The translations under genes and the position numbers were made by a program. Under the pieces are notes generated by a model, which had not been told where the DNA came from, searched no databases, and saw only the letters and a program-made list of their open reading frames with translations. A stretch of DNA of 64,000 bases from Papiliotrema nemorosa (lineage: Eukaryota > Basidiomycota > Tremellomycetes > Tremellales > Rhynchogastremaceae): assembly GCA_032158125.1 (NCBI GenBank), contig JASKOT010000023.1, positions 62,001-126,000 of the forward strand, given 5' to 3'. Every line of letters begins with the position of its first letter. Position 1 is the first letter of the stretch. This document shows positions 35,516 to 49,981 of the stretch, one piece after another.

Positions 35516-37869
35516 CTATTGGGCGTAAGACGCTCGACCTGACGAGACCGCGTCGATAGGTGATGATGAAGGCTCAAAGTTGTAGTTGACTCCCGGAGGA
35601 GGTGGGAAAGGGAAAGAAGGTCGGTGCCTGTGAGTTAGAGAGTGGACATTCCAGACGGATCGATAAAACTCACCATCTCTGCCAAGTCGCCCTGTCGACA
35701 GAGTCTGCGCTATTTTGCTTCTCCATCTGTTGCGCCTCCATTGGTGGAGGACCCAACAATCCATCTTGTTGCTGATGATACGCGTACCCTGGTTGGGTAG
35801 GAGCAAAAGGCATGGCAAACACCGGTTTACCATCTGAGCCGAGGTGCGAGGGCGAGTAAGATCTAGCCTGTTTAGGGACGTATGATGTCGTCGGAGAAGG
35901 CTGATTTTCCCTCCTGAATTGAGGCACAGAGCTTGGGCTGACGGGATACTTGGAGTATGGCGAGTTGTTCCCCGGCGTGTCCATCATAGCTGCCGTACCG
36001 TCTTGTTTTATACCGGCGACACCTTCAAAGTATCCCTCACCGAGCGATCCCGCACTGGAACGGTGCGATCCGGGATGAGACATCTGTGGGTCCATCATGA
36101 TCGGTTCGTGATCTTGCGAGACGATCATGGGGTCGTGTCGAACTCCATTCTGGGCAGCGATTTCATCGGGAGTGACGATGATCTGGCTGTCGGTAGACTG
36201 CCTCGGAGGGAGAGTGTGCAATGGAGGTGGAGGACCAGACGCAGGGCCCGAATGAGAAAAGCTGTGTTCTACCGGGGAAACGTTGTGCGGTGGAGTAGGG
36301 GGCGAGTGTGCGGGAGGTCGAGCGAGGTTTATAGGAAACATTGGCACAATCGGTGCTGTAGCACCGTCTTCACCTCGACATCCTTTGACCAACCAATGTC
36401 GTCTCAACGCGTCTTTCCTCGAGAAGCTAGATCGTAAGCATCCGATTGAGCATGATTGCACGAGTAAACTTACGTCTTGCCGCATTTGTCACAACCGAAT
36501 GGCTTGACAGCGAGATGTATCCTCTTGTGTCGCTTCAAATCGTGATTTCGGTTCTGACGATTAGCAACGGACCGCAGTACAGCAGAAGCCACCCACAAAG
36601 CTCTGTACACATTCATCGCACTTGAACGGCCTGTCAACCAACGGTAACCTGTTGGCAAACGAGTAACCCATTGTCGGTCGCATACCACTCCCAACACCGA
36701 GTTGTCCCATCCCATGTTCCAAACCTTGAGTAGAACTGTGTCGGTTCAAGCTCGGCATCGATGATCCCGGATGAGAATATCCAGGGGAAGGGTAAGGGCC
36801 TGGATAGCTCGGGTAGCTCAATGATCGGGGCATGTCGGCTGCTTGAGGGACGTAGTACGGTTGAGAAGGGTACGCGTGAGGTCGTTGTGGTGACGAGGTG
36901 TAGGGTGCCGAAGCGCCGGAGACCTGCCTTTGGTAAGGATAAGGACCGGGAGTCGCAGCTGCAGAGGGAGATGCTTGAGGCTGTACAGACGAATGAGAAG
37001 GGACGATACTCAGACTCGGTGTTCGAGTCATAGTCTGAGGCGAGTTTCGTTGAGCGGCAGACTCGTTTGAGTATGATCGGTAGCCCATCGAAGCGGAAGC
37101 GTAGGGGTACGAGTTGTGAGCGGCCAAAGCGGGTCTTTGGTGGTTGTAGTAAGGGTATCCGTTACCTGCTGGTTCGGAGTGAGACATGGGGATAGGGGGT
37201 CGTGAAAGAGGTGGGGGCGCGAAAGCAAAGGGGGAAGTGCTGGAGTTTGTGTTGTTGTGAGGGGTGTTGGATGGTGAGCCAGGAACGGGAGGGGCAGCTG
37301 AACTGGTCATCGGAGACTGCTGATACGGTTGACCCAAGTTTTGGTGATGCTGAGCATACTGAACGGGTTAGTTTTGTTGCTCTGCGCGAGATCGGAACAC
37401 GAGAGGATGTCAAGTGGTTGCGAGAATGGGGGGATGCCAAGGAAGGGAACAGTGTCGAGGTGATCAAAGCAGACGAGCTCGATCTTCTTTGACAGTATAT
37501 GATCTTTACTTCCCCGCCCGTCCTTTGATCGCGATCACCCCTAGATGTCCTCCGAGGCTCTGAGGATGACCCCGTTGCTGGGCACTGTTCCAAGCTGTCT
37601 GCTGGAAGGTTGATACTTCCACTCCTGTGCACGCGCTCGATGCCCTATCAACCACGCCCTCCATGATCACCCCCGATCCTGCCTCATCTTCTCATTCATT
37701 CATCTCTCTTCTCATGCTACCCTTGCCCGCATCGTCCAGTGACATCCCGCGAGATACGTGATTCAAGGAAACAATGGAAAACTTCACTCACCGGCTCTTC
37801 TCGTCTTTCCCCTCTTCCTCCTTCCCCGCCATCCTCGTAGGATGGTGTTGACTGGTACTGATTCTCCAT
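35516..37869 (-). CDS. C2H2 zinc-finger transcription factor (resembles Cryptococcus Crz1/Sp1)
   Basis: DNA-binding regulator with fingers spread over three exons: PFKCDECVQSF, then NRNHDLKRHKRIH, then KPFGCDKCGKTFSRKDALRRH, followed by WLVKGC. The NRNHDLKRHKRIHLAVKPF linker and the KGC end are shared by a fungal family to which, as I recall, Cryptococcus Crz1/Sp1 (calcineurin target) belongs; that assignment is not certain. About 270 residues before the fingers are Pro/Ser/Tyr-rich, and the C-terminal 270 residues also disordered, ending at TAG 35516-35518. My start model uses ATG 37867-37869 and a 433-nt intron (37359-37791) to reach the long exon; the 5' end is the least certain part. A 5' UTR intron near 37925-37985 is likely. 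The very long upstream region fits a regulated gene. Confidence 0.8.
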
Positions 37870-40800
37870 TGGTATCGGATCTGATCCAGAGATGTGTTTG
37901 AAGGGATGAAGCGGATGTCTGGTGCCTGAAAGTGGGGATTGGATCAGTGCAAGGTACAAATGCGATCGAAAGGGTAGACTCACCAGTTGAAATTCCCCGT
38001 ATTCAAGTCTTCCGTCCAGACGATCGATTTCGCGTTGCTCTGTGACAGTGTATGTATACGTCGCGTCGGCGCAGTGGATTGGCGTGGATGGCTATGGACA
38101 ATAGGCGAGGATGTATGTCAAAGTTGACCTCGATGAATGGGATGGTAGGAATGAAGAATAACGAGCGAAGAAAGGAGGGGTTCAATCGTCGAGAAGGTCT
38201 TTTCCCCTTTCCCAGATCCAATCCTTTTGGCGATATTCGAACAGACCTCGTGCAATGGGCAAACTAGTCGATGAACCTTGTCTTCCAGAGGGTGATTCCA
38301 AAGGAAAGACTGGGGATCGAAATATGACACGGTCGGAAATGGGACAGATGGGTCTTCTTCCCAAAAGCAGCCGAAAAGTCGTGAGCACAAAGGCGAAATG
38401 TCAAGTTGTAGATCAACCAGCGATAGAGGCACAGAACGCTAGAGGAGGAGGGGGGGCGGTTCCTTGCAACGTGTTGTAGCCCCCTGTTGAAAGAGGCGTT
38501 TGGCCAGTTTGGAAGTGAGACTCCCCGTGAACTGGGTAACGTTGTCCCTGGTTAGGATGGAAACAAAGAGGGGGTGAGGGGGCAAGAGCCGGGAACGAGC
38601 AAAGCTTACAGGGCAAGAACCGGGGAAAAGAGCGAGTCCGACGCAGAAGAGGAGACGATATCGGTCAGGGAGATACGAGGCTATAAGGACGGTAGGTAGA
38701 GAGAGTTTGTCACTGCCCTTTTCTTCGTCGCCAGACGAGAGCTCTGTGACCTCATTTTGAGTTCAAGACTTTCGTTTCCCTCTGGTCAGACTGGATTCCT
38801 GGACAGTTGCAGAGGGTTTGCATCGGGGGAAACGAAAAGCAGGGTCAGACGAAGATCTGATTTGGGTAATTCTGTATCCCCCGCTGCGAACGGGACAATA
38901 AGAAAACCCTGGTCCATCTCGTTAAGCTTTACGGAACACTGTCGAGATAAGCTCGTCCTGTCTCCCATCGGGAAGGCTGTTGTTCGTAACCTTATGTACG
39001 AACGCACGAGGGGATGGGGGGTCTCACATAGCTCTTCGGTAGGGGCACAACCGAATGGCAGACTACTAATTGCCGCTTTGGACAGCCACCCCCTGGGAAA
39101 GACTACGGCGACCCAGTTTCTTCGCAGAGCTCTGTCCCCACGCAGAAAGACGTGCCTGGTGTCATTCCCAAAAACTTTCTGTGCCTGTGCGATCCGAGTA
39201 TACTTGTTTTGGGTCTGTTGTTCGGGACTGACCACGAGACCTGGATCTCTCTTGTCCTACGACCAACCAAAAACATTAACGGTAGATTCTCGGCAGAAGA
39301 GTTACGACGCGTGGAGACGTTCATGTCACCGTAACCCCTTCCCATGTCTCGACACAACGTCACGAAGAAGCGCGATGTCCACCTTGCAACGCGTGCGCGT
39401 GCCCTGTCGAACACGGAACTCGTTTCCGATCGCAGACGTCGACGAACAAAGGCATATTGTGTTCTCTATGATCTCATCGATCTTCAGGTCCGGACGTCTC
39501 ATCAAGCGAGACAATCGATCCAGTGCAACCAGCCTACCAAGGCACACAAAGGCATAAAGCCTCGAAGTGGGTCCTGAAATCTAGATCTTAGAGTGGCTGC
39601 CACGCGGAGGTGACTATCCCTCATGGAATCTGATTCCACGTCAAAGGCGTTTCTCAGGAATCTTGACAGGTCCTGACTTCACGGACCACCACGAGTCGTT
39701 CGTAAACCCATCCTATGAACCGAACCGGATCCGTCCATTCCATCCCATTAACCTGATACCCATCTCATCAGATGAAACCGAGGCCGGTTGTCTCGCCAAA
39801 ATTGAATTCCACCTCGAAACGCCACTCCAGCAAGCCTTCTTTCCAATCACGGTTCAGCTTGTCCGATCTGCCTGCGATTCTTTTCCGACTCATGCTTCCA
39901 TCTACTTTGAGACACCGTGCGAACCATGCGATGGTTAACGGCGATAAAGGCCGACCGAACATAAAACATCTGTCAAACGCCCATGTCAAAAGCCTCAACA
40001 GCCTCTGCCCCTTCTGCCTCTGCCACCGCCGAAACTTTCATTAATCTCGTATCGTATCGTATCGACAACCATCCCATGCTACTTGATGGACATGTGGTGA
40101 CTAACGCGGAAGTAAACTAACCTTGAGTCTAGACATGAATGGCAGGTTTCGGAAGATTCTACTTGTAGGCCCGCCGTAGAGGCTTAAGCCTCCGGCTGTG
40201 TCGGTGATTGTCGTTATCAATCAGAAAGAAGGTCGAGAAATCTACCAGTTGCGATGTTGGATGCCGCAATGCAAGGAATGACGACTAGCGCTGTTGACAT
40301 ACGGCGACTCATGTTGAGTGGTAGACCGCCGTCTCTGGCAGGTCGGTCTATCTCGCTGAGTCGTACGCACAGATCGTCAGGAGGTGAATCGATCGCATCG
40401 TGCTCGACCGTGAGAATCCATAACGATCCGGTGAAAATTCCGACCACTGGATGAGATCTCCCAAAGGTAGTGGCGGCACCGAGTAAGCTGGATGACAAGC
40501 CATCTATTGACCTCGATGCTGGACTCATCTTGGACTCGATCGTGGTTATTGTTGGGATCGCTGACATGGCCAGCATCGCCGGCGTCTCGGTTGCCCCGAT
40601 TCATTGGCGGAGAAGTGTCTCACACGCAGGATACATTCATCGGCAGCGCTCTCAAGAAGCGACCCATGGTCCACACCACGCAGCTCAGGTGGTCATCGAG
40701 TCTCGTCGAGAGTTTCGGGCTGCTGATCAGTGTGGGATAACCTGGACGAAGGACCTCATAGTAGGGAATAGCAGTCATTGATGTACGCTCAGTCAGTGAG

Positions 40801-40899
40801 CACAATGAGTCTTCAGATGCGAAGGAGAAATGACCCAATGCATACGTGAGAGGCCGACGTCTTCGTTCGAGCGACACACTCAAGACACCTAGTCACGGC
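37870..40899. other. 3-kb gene-poor region upstream of the C2H2 factor
   Basis: No recognisable gene. The largest frames are 266 codons (38757-39557, plus) and 149 codons opposite it (38786-39235, minus); both are open over the same DNA, and neither has a motif or low-complexity pattern typical of its neighbours. A 119-codon minus frame at 40217-40576 is likewise unassigned. The left part is expected to be the promoter and leader of the C2H2 gene. A short TCGTA(T) iteration occurs near 40050-40063. Confidence 0.5.
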
Positions 40900-42142
40900 T
40901 TATCCTGCGCGATCAGCTACAGCCTTGAAGGGGACACTGAGACACTTACTACCCATCCATCCACCATCGACGACGATACATTCTCCCGAGACGTAATCTG
41001 ATGCTCTAGAAGCCAAAAAGACAATAGCACCCTCAAAGTCGTCTCCTGAACCCCATCTTTGTGCTGGGATCCGCTCCAAGATCTGTCGAGACCTGACAGG
41101 GTCGGCAATGAGCGCCTCGTTCATCTAATCATTAGCCACTCTTGCTTGTAGACCATGAGCTGTTACTCACATCTGTAGCAATGTAACCCGGTGCGATGGC
41201 GTTGACATTGACACCTTTCGATGCCCAGCCGTTAGAGAAGGCTTTGACCTGGACTTAGTATTTATGCCTTGACGAGTGGAGGGTGAGAACTTACCATCCC
41301 TTGAACACCATGCTTGGCAGCGGCATAGGCGACAACATTCAGTCCACCCTGGAAAGCGACGAGAGAGGAGATGTTGATAATTTTTCCATTACCATTCTTG
41401 TTGAATTCTTTAGGAGCTTCCTCGCCTGCGACTCCACCTCGAGTGGCCAACATGTGTTTTCCGGCATCTCGAGTGATGGTGAATACAGTGTTCATGTTGA
41501 CCTGGACGACTTCGTTCCAGTCGTCCGTAGGGAAGTTTTCGACGGGATGACGACGTTGAATACCACCTGATGTAAGCGCAAATCCCCTTGCGAGTCGCGG
41601 AAAACAGTAGACCACATGGGTAATATACCAAGGGCGATAAGCCTGAGGCAGATGGAATGAAGCGCAGAGATAGACTGAGACGTACCGCAATTGACAACGA
41701 TATCCAAGGTCCTGCCCAATTCTCCCGTCACATGAGGAATCAACCCCTCGACAGACTTTGCATCTGCTAAATCGCAAACAACAATGTCTGCCTTTCCCCC
41801 AGCAGCTTTGACAGCTTCTTGCGTTGTTGTATTTGTGGTGTTTCGTTGGACAAGGATGAGGTCTGCTCCGGCTTTAGAGAGCGCCAGGGCGATTTTGGCT
41901 CCGATTCCTCGAGTTCCACCTGTCACTCTGATATTAGCGACCATCAAATCTACTTGTATGATTGTTGCGCTGGATGGGAGGCTCTCCACCGTGAATGTAG
42001 GACGGTAACAGGGATACCCAGCCTCAAGTCTGGTAGAAAGTAACGACGGAGTACATGACAAGGAGCTGTGGAAGGGAAGAGACACTCACAAAGCGGTCTT
42101 GCCCTTGAGCGAGAAGAGAGAATCCAGATAACTGTTAGACAT
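40900..42142 (-). CDS. Short-chain dehydrogenase, KduD-like (2-deoxy-D-gluconate 3-dehydrogenase type)
   Basis: NAD(P)-dependent sugar-acid oxidoreductase. First exon 42090-42142 ends in KGKTA and is spliced over 162 nt to [10 protein letters not shown], the cofactor glycine motif. NCGG replaces the usual NNAG. The active site is present: INISS with the catalytic Ser, then AYAAAKHG with Tyr and Lys. The stretch [16 protein letters not shown], then [11 protein letters not shown], then [12 protein letters not shown] and VDGGWM follow bacterial KduD and FabG-like 2-deoxy-gluconate dehydrogenases closely. The last intron uses GTAAGT after the GWMG codons and leaves a five-residue tail to TAA 40900-40902. 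About 280 residues. A related polyol or keto-sugar dehydrogenase activity is the alternative. Confidence 0.85.
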
Positions 42143-42611
42143 GGTGCAGAGGTATACTGTGAACGAGGGGGTGAACGACAACAATGATAGCTACCAGTTA
42201 TCTTTTTGAACAAGTGACGGTGAGTGGATGAAGCGGGTCGGAACATCGGACCGGTCCAAGCCGGCACGGCATTCCACGGTCAGATTTCTGTCACAGTCAC
42301 ATCCGGAGTGATGAGCAACATGCTGGACAGGTCTCATGCATGTAGGGAGGGCCTTGTACGACAGCTGACATTGTGATCGTGGAGGGCCAGTCGTGGCTCG
42401 CAGGTCTCTGTAAATCAAAGCGTCGAGAATATGTTGAGGTGGGCAGTCTCCTCCTTTGAGTCAATCTGTTCTATCGTCGCGGAGATAGCATTTCTCCGGT
42501 CGTGCGATGTCCTCAAAAGGCATTGCATATACAAGTCTCGTCATTGAGATTCCGATCAAAATCAGGGATACTACCATAGCTATAAGACACCAATCCAACC
42601 GTGACGCCCTC
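42143..42611. other. Intergenic: promoter of the KduD-like gene, 3' flank of MCM3
   Basis: About 470 bp between two minus-strand genes. No coding exon supported. Confidence 0.5.
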
Positions 42612-45407
<2,796 letters not shown>

Positions 45408-45766
45408 GATGAATGCAGAGTTTGATGAGGTCGGCGACGGTGTATAGGTGTAGCAGTACAAATGGGGAGGGGAGGGGGGTCCAAAATCGCGTCGCGACGC
45501 GACCATTCCATGTCCTCACCACGCGTTTTTCGGCGGCGATCACCGTGCGAAAGTGGCAGCTGGCTCGGATCCGAAGGAGAGTAGCTGACCTCCAAATTAC
45601 GTAATCCGGGTGAAAGCCAGTGATTTCCAGAACCTGACCGAACAGCTCGACCTCTATACTTCGTTCCAAAGCAGCAGCCAGCGTGCAGTTGATCCATAGC
45701 CTCCTGCGATTTAGAAGTCACTGTTGAGACAACACAAGTAACAATTTGCCAGAAATCTCAAACACC
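45408..45766. promoter_or_regulatory. Divergent promoter between MCM3 and STI1
   Basis: A 359-bp gap between the start codons of MCM3 (minus) and STI1 (plus). I looked for an MluI cell-cycle box (ACGCGT): one is seen at 45520-45525, as expected for a G1/S gene, on both strands because it is palindromic. The element is short and could be chance. Confidence 0.4.
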
Positions 45767-47982
45767 ATGTCCGACGTGAGTACCAAGACGGGTGCACTAC
45801 GAGCCAGCTGACGCAAACCCAGGCAGCAGCAATCAAAGCCGAGGCGAACAAGGCGTTCTCTGCCAAAGATTACGCTACAGCTTCCAAGCTGTACTCTGAT
45901 GCCATTGCCATCGACAGCTCCAATCATGTCTTGTACTCCAACAGATCAGCCTCGAAAGCCGGTTTGAGGGATTGGCAAGGTGCACTTGAAGATGCTGAAA
46001 AGGTGAGTCTTCCTTTCACGCGTCCCCTCGGCTGTGTGCTAAACTTGTAGTGTATCGAGATCCTCCCTTCATTCGCCAAAGGTCACGCGCGAAAAGGAGC
46101 AGCCTTGCATGGACTGAGACAGTACCCTGAAGCAGTGATGGCTTACGAGGAAGGTCTCCAAGCCGACCCGTCCAACGATGTCCTCAGGCGAGGATTGGAA
46201 GAGGTCAAGAAAGCCATGGAGAATGACGAGAATGGTCCGTTTGCAGGTGGAGATATGGGTCTAGGAAGGATGTTCACGGATCCTGGGTTGATCTCCAAGT
46301 TGGAGAACCACCCCAAAACTCGGGACTCTATGCGAGACCCATCGTTCAGGCAGAAGATTGCGGCATTGCAGGCCAGTGGAGGAAAGGGTGACTTGCAAGG
46401 GATGATGATGGATCCTCGGATGTTGTCCGTCCTAGGTGTCGCGATGGGTATCGATATTGTAAGTATGACTGGAACAGATCACAGGTCCAGAATTTGACAG
46501 CAGGACGCCATGGAGCGACCGGAAGGCTCGAATGAAATGCCTCCCGGAATGGGGGGATCTTCAGCCGCCAACTCTCAATCTTTCCCCGCTTCCTCTGCTT
46601 CCGTCCCCAAGTCCACTCCCGCTCCTTCGAAGTCCGCTCCTGCGCCTACTCCCGCCCCTGCTGCTGAACCCGAGTCGAAGGAAGAAGCGATGGATGTGGA
46701 TGACGATGATGCGAAAGCAAAGAAGACTGCGGATGAGGCGAAACAAGCTGGAAATGTCGCTTACAAGGCTCGACGATTCGACGAGGCGATTGAGCATTAC
46801 AATAAAGCTTGGGAGACTTGGCCAAAGGATGTGACCTACTTGACGAATCTGAGTGGTGAGTTGGCACGGACTCGACGAATGGGATCTCAGAGCTTACGAC
46901 AGCTGTCTACTTTGAGCAGGGAGACTACCAGAAGACAATCAAGACTTGCGAGAAAGCTATCGACGAGGCTCGAGAGCTTCGAGCCGATTTCAAGGTTCTT
47001 GCCAAGTGAGTCGTGCACGTCAATAGATGTTCCCCTTCTGATTGCATAGGGCATTTGGCCGAATCGGTTCTGCCTACTTGAAACTGGATGACCTGGAGAA
47101 CGCTATCAAGTTTTTCCAAAAGTCCTTGACCGAGCATCGAACGCCCGACATTTTGACCAAGCTCAGAGAGACGGAAAAGGCGAAGATCGAAAAGGACAAG
47201 CAGGCGTATATTGACCCCGCCAAGGCTGAAGAAGCCCGAGAACAGGGTAACACTTCGTTCAAGGCTGGTCAGTATGCCGATGCCGTCAAGCACTACACCG
47301 AAGCCATCAAGCGTCTACCGTGAGTAGGCCCCATCCGCGTGACTTGATCTGGCTGATCTATAGGACCGAGGCAAAGTCGTACAACAACCGAGCGGCAGCT
47401 TACACAAAATTGATGGCCTTGCCTGAGGCGCTCAAAGACGCCGACCAAGCTATCGCTATCGACCCTAAATTCATCAAGGCTTACATCCGAAAGGCCTTGA
47501 CTCAACAAGCTATGAAAGAGCACACTGCCGCCATGGCCACGCTGCAAAAGGCTACCGAGCTCGACACGGAGAAGAAGGTGAAACTCTTATCTGTGTATAA
47601 ATCAAAGCTGACTCGTTCAGCATACCCGAGAATTGGAGAGCAACATGTCTACGATCATGATGGAGATGCAGCAGCAACGAGCGGGGGAGACAGATGAGCA
47701 GACTTACGAGCGAGCCATGCGAGATCCCGAGGTTCAGGAGATTATGGGTGATCCAGTCATGAGGCGTGAGTCTGAGTTCAGTGTCCATTCGAGTGCTGTG
47801 ACTGATTCCCGTAGAGATCCTGTCGGACTCTCAACAGGACCCAAGAGCTCTGATGGACCACATGAAGAACCCAGCGGTCAGTAGTCCCGACGCTGGATAT
47901 AAATATCATGCTAAAATTATAGATCGCTTCGAAGATCCAGAAGCTCATCAACGCCGGTATCATCAGGACAGGAAGTCGATAA
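45767..47982 (+). CDS. STI1: Hsp70/Hsp90 co-chaperone Sti1 (Hop)
   Basis: Cytosolic scaffold that passes client proteins from Hsp70 to Hsp90. The first coding exon is only nine nt (Met-Ser-Asp, 45767-45775), then a 47-nt intron. TPR1 begins AAAIKAEANKAFSAKDY; DP1 includes MFTDPGLISKLENHPKTR and MMMDPRMLSVLG; a Pro/Ala/Ser-rich linker and an acidic MDVDDDD stretch follow; TPR2A begins KQAGNVAYKARRFDEAIEHY; TPR2B begins EQGNTSFKAGQYADAVKHY. DP2 with AMRDPEVQEIMGDPVMRQIL and the end KIQKLINAGIIRTGSR is spread over three short exons. Stop TAA 47980-47982. All five Hop domains are present in normal order. About nine exons. Confidence 0.95.
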
Positions 47983-48166
47983 GAGGGTGTCCGCGACGAG
48001 CAAAGATGCATAAGGAGAAGTTGATAATAGGTTGGAGTGACTCTACCATGGAAGAAATGCATGTGTATGATGTGCCTGTCCAGCAAGGCGTTATGCTAGA
48101 ACCCCCCAATCTGAGACGACCAACCCCGGATGCCAACTTCCGTCGGTATAGTGCGCGGAGCGACTG

Positions 48167-48322
48167 ATAGCCAACGCCCACATCCACTCTTGGCTATTGT
48201 GATGGTGTTTTGCAGCTCAGAATGGACGTGTTGGCTACCAGAGATGGATTGTTGGCTATCATATGAGGATTCTTGGCTATCATCAAGATTTGTTGGCTAT
48301 ACTTCATCTGTGATAGCCAACA
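48167..48322. repeat. Array of seven TTGGCTA(T/C) elements upstream of the DenD-like gene
   Basis: Six exact copies of TTGGCTAT (either strand) and one TTGGCTAC. Plus-strand copies start at 48190, 48231 (variant), 48252, 48273 and 48293; opposite-strand copies (ATAGCCAA) lie at 48167 and 48313. Adjacent starts from 48231 rightward are 21, 21, 20 and 20 bp apart, and 48190 to 48231 is 41, so most sites face the same side of the helix. The outermost copies are inverted. The last two form a perfect 10-bp inverted repeat, 48291-48300 with 48313-48322, with a 12-nt loop. The array ends about 140 bp before the ATG at 48464, a good place for activator or repressor sites. Confidence 0.8.
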
Positions 48323-48463
48323 AAGTGTGCCGGGACTTTCGGTCAAGTAACCGGGCCGGAATGTCTTCAAGCCGTTGAATACCGTCAGCTGGTTCAGTCT
48401 AGGTCTCCTGTATATAGGAGCTCACCCGATGCATGTATACATACAGTTCACGTCACAGACACC

Positions 48464-49779
48464 ATGGCAGGACCGACCTATGATGCTCTCAAGCTCCCTT
48501 CGCACGTCAAGACGATCCTGATCACCGGAGCGGGAGGTTCGTCCACCTTGACAATCTGTCGTCGACTTGGGCTGAGAAGCAGGATACGTAGGACAGGAAT
48601 TGACCAAGCTCTTGTTGAAGCTCTACCCAGATGTAAAGCTCATCACTACGGATATCCAGGCTCCTCCATCTTTTGATCAAGGGGAGACACGGTTGAAAGT
48701 TGTCAAGGCGGATCTGGGGGATCCAGAGCAGGTCAAAGGGCTGTTTGAGGGCGAGACGATCGGTGGGGTGTTTGCTCTCCAGTGAGTAGGACTTGAAATT
48801 TCTCGTCTCGTCTTACTCCGGGGGTGGTGGTTGAGATACAGTGGGATCATGTCTGGAGGAGCCGAGGCAAACTTTGATCTAGGTTGGAAAGTAAACGTTC
48901 AATCTCATCTTACGCTCTTACAACAAACCCATTCTCACGCCAAATCAACAAACACCAAACCTCTCTACGTGTTCGTCTCGAGTTTGGCGGTATATGGAGG
49001 TCTTAAATGTCTTCCGGAGAGTTATGTCCTTCCGAGCGATACACCTCCCTTGCCTCAAACGAGTTATGGGATTCAGAAACATATCATGGAGATGTGGGTG
49101 TATGACTATGGGAGGAAAGGGTACCTCGATACCCGGTCTGTCAGGTTACCCACGGTAGCTATCCGATCCGGAGCTGTGAGTCCACAGTCCCATAGTCGGA
49201 ACTCGGAAGGTGTGAAAACTGACCTCAGCCCTCAAGTGCAGCATCGTCGTTCATCTCGGGATTGATCCGGGAACCGCTCCAGGGTGAGAGGACCATTTGT
49301 CCCATTGCCGATTCACCCGAAGATGAGATTATGGACAAGATGCCTGTTTACCTCGCTAGGAGCAAGACGGTAGTGAGAAACATCGCTTGGGCAATGTGTA
49401 TGCCTGAAAGCAACTTTGTAGTCGGTGAAGGCAGAACGATCAATATTCCAGGGATAAAGATCACCCCGAGGCAAATTATTCAAGCTCTGTGAGTTTCCCT
49501 TGGCTTCATCTACGCCGTTGTGCTTCTGTACCTACAATATCATCGTGTCGTGGTCAGTCACTGATGGGAAGGGCGGAACATGGTGGAGAAGATAAAGTCG
49601 CTCTGGTGGACTATAAACGGGACCAAGCAGTCATCAACATTTGTCAGACCTGGGCCGGGGATTACGACTCGAGTGATGCGCTCGGAAAAGGTTTCGAGGT
49701 GGACGATGTGGAGACTGGCTTTGCGGATGCTGTGGGTGATTTCAAGGATGAACTAAGAGCGATCGGGAAGTTGGCTTGA
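48464..49779 (+). CDS. NAD-dependent epimerase/dehydratase family, D-erythronate dehydrogenase-like (DenD)
   Basis: Extended SDR enzyme predicted to oxidise a sugar acid such as D-erythronate. The N-terminus has the Rossmann motif ITGAGGYVGQELTK once a 5' intron is removed, then HVxG-like and FVSSLAVYGG with the catalytic Ser region, and the active-site Tyr and Lys in SYGIQKHIMEMW, followed by VRLPTVAIRSGAPSSAASSFISGL, typical of DenD and its relatives. The C-terminus ends DFKDELRAIGKLA. About 340-350 residues, five or so exons. Its promoter carries the TTGGCTAT array. It is convergent with xylitol dehydrogenase, 200 bp away. Exact substrate is inferred from the family. Confidence 0.85.
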
Positions 49780-49981
49780 ACAGTGAGCAGGCGATAGCAG
49801 TATCAAGGTATACTGTGTGACTGTGATTTATGCACGTCTCCTTGTGTGGCCCGAATCAACGACGCCTCGAGGATCCCGAGACACTGACAAGATGCATGAA
49901 ACTGATACTGAGTGATTGCTGAAGATCGTCCATCATTACGTCCTTACTTTTATCCCTACTCCACCTGTCCGGCCAGTACGC

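Noticed and set aside
38757..39557. 266-codon plus-strand open frame
   Set aside because: No motif, no splice-site context, composition unlike neighbouring proteins, and the opposite strand is open over the same DNA. Kept as an observation, not as a gene.
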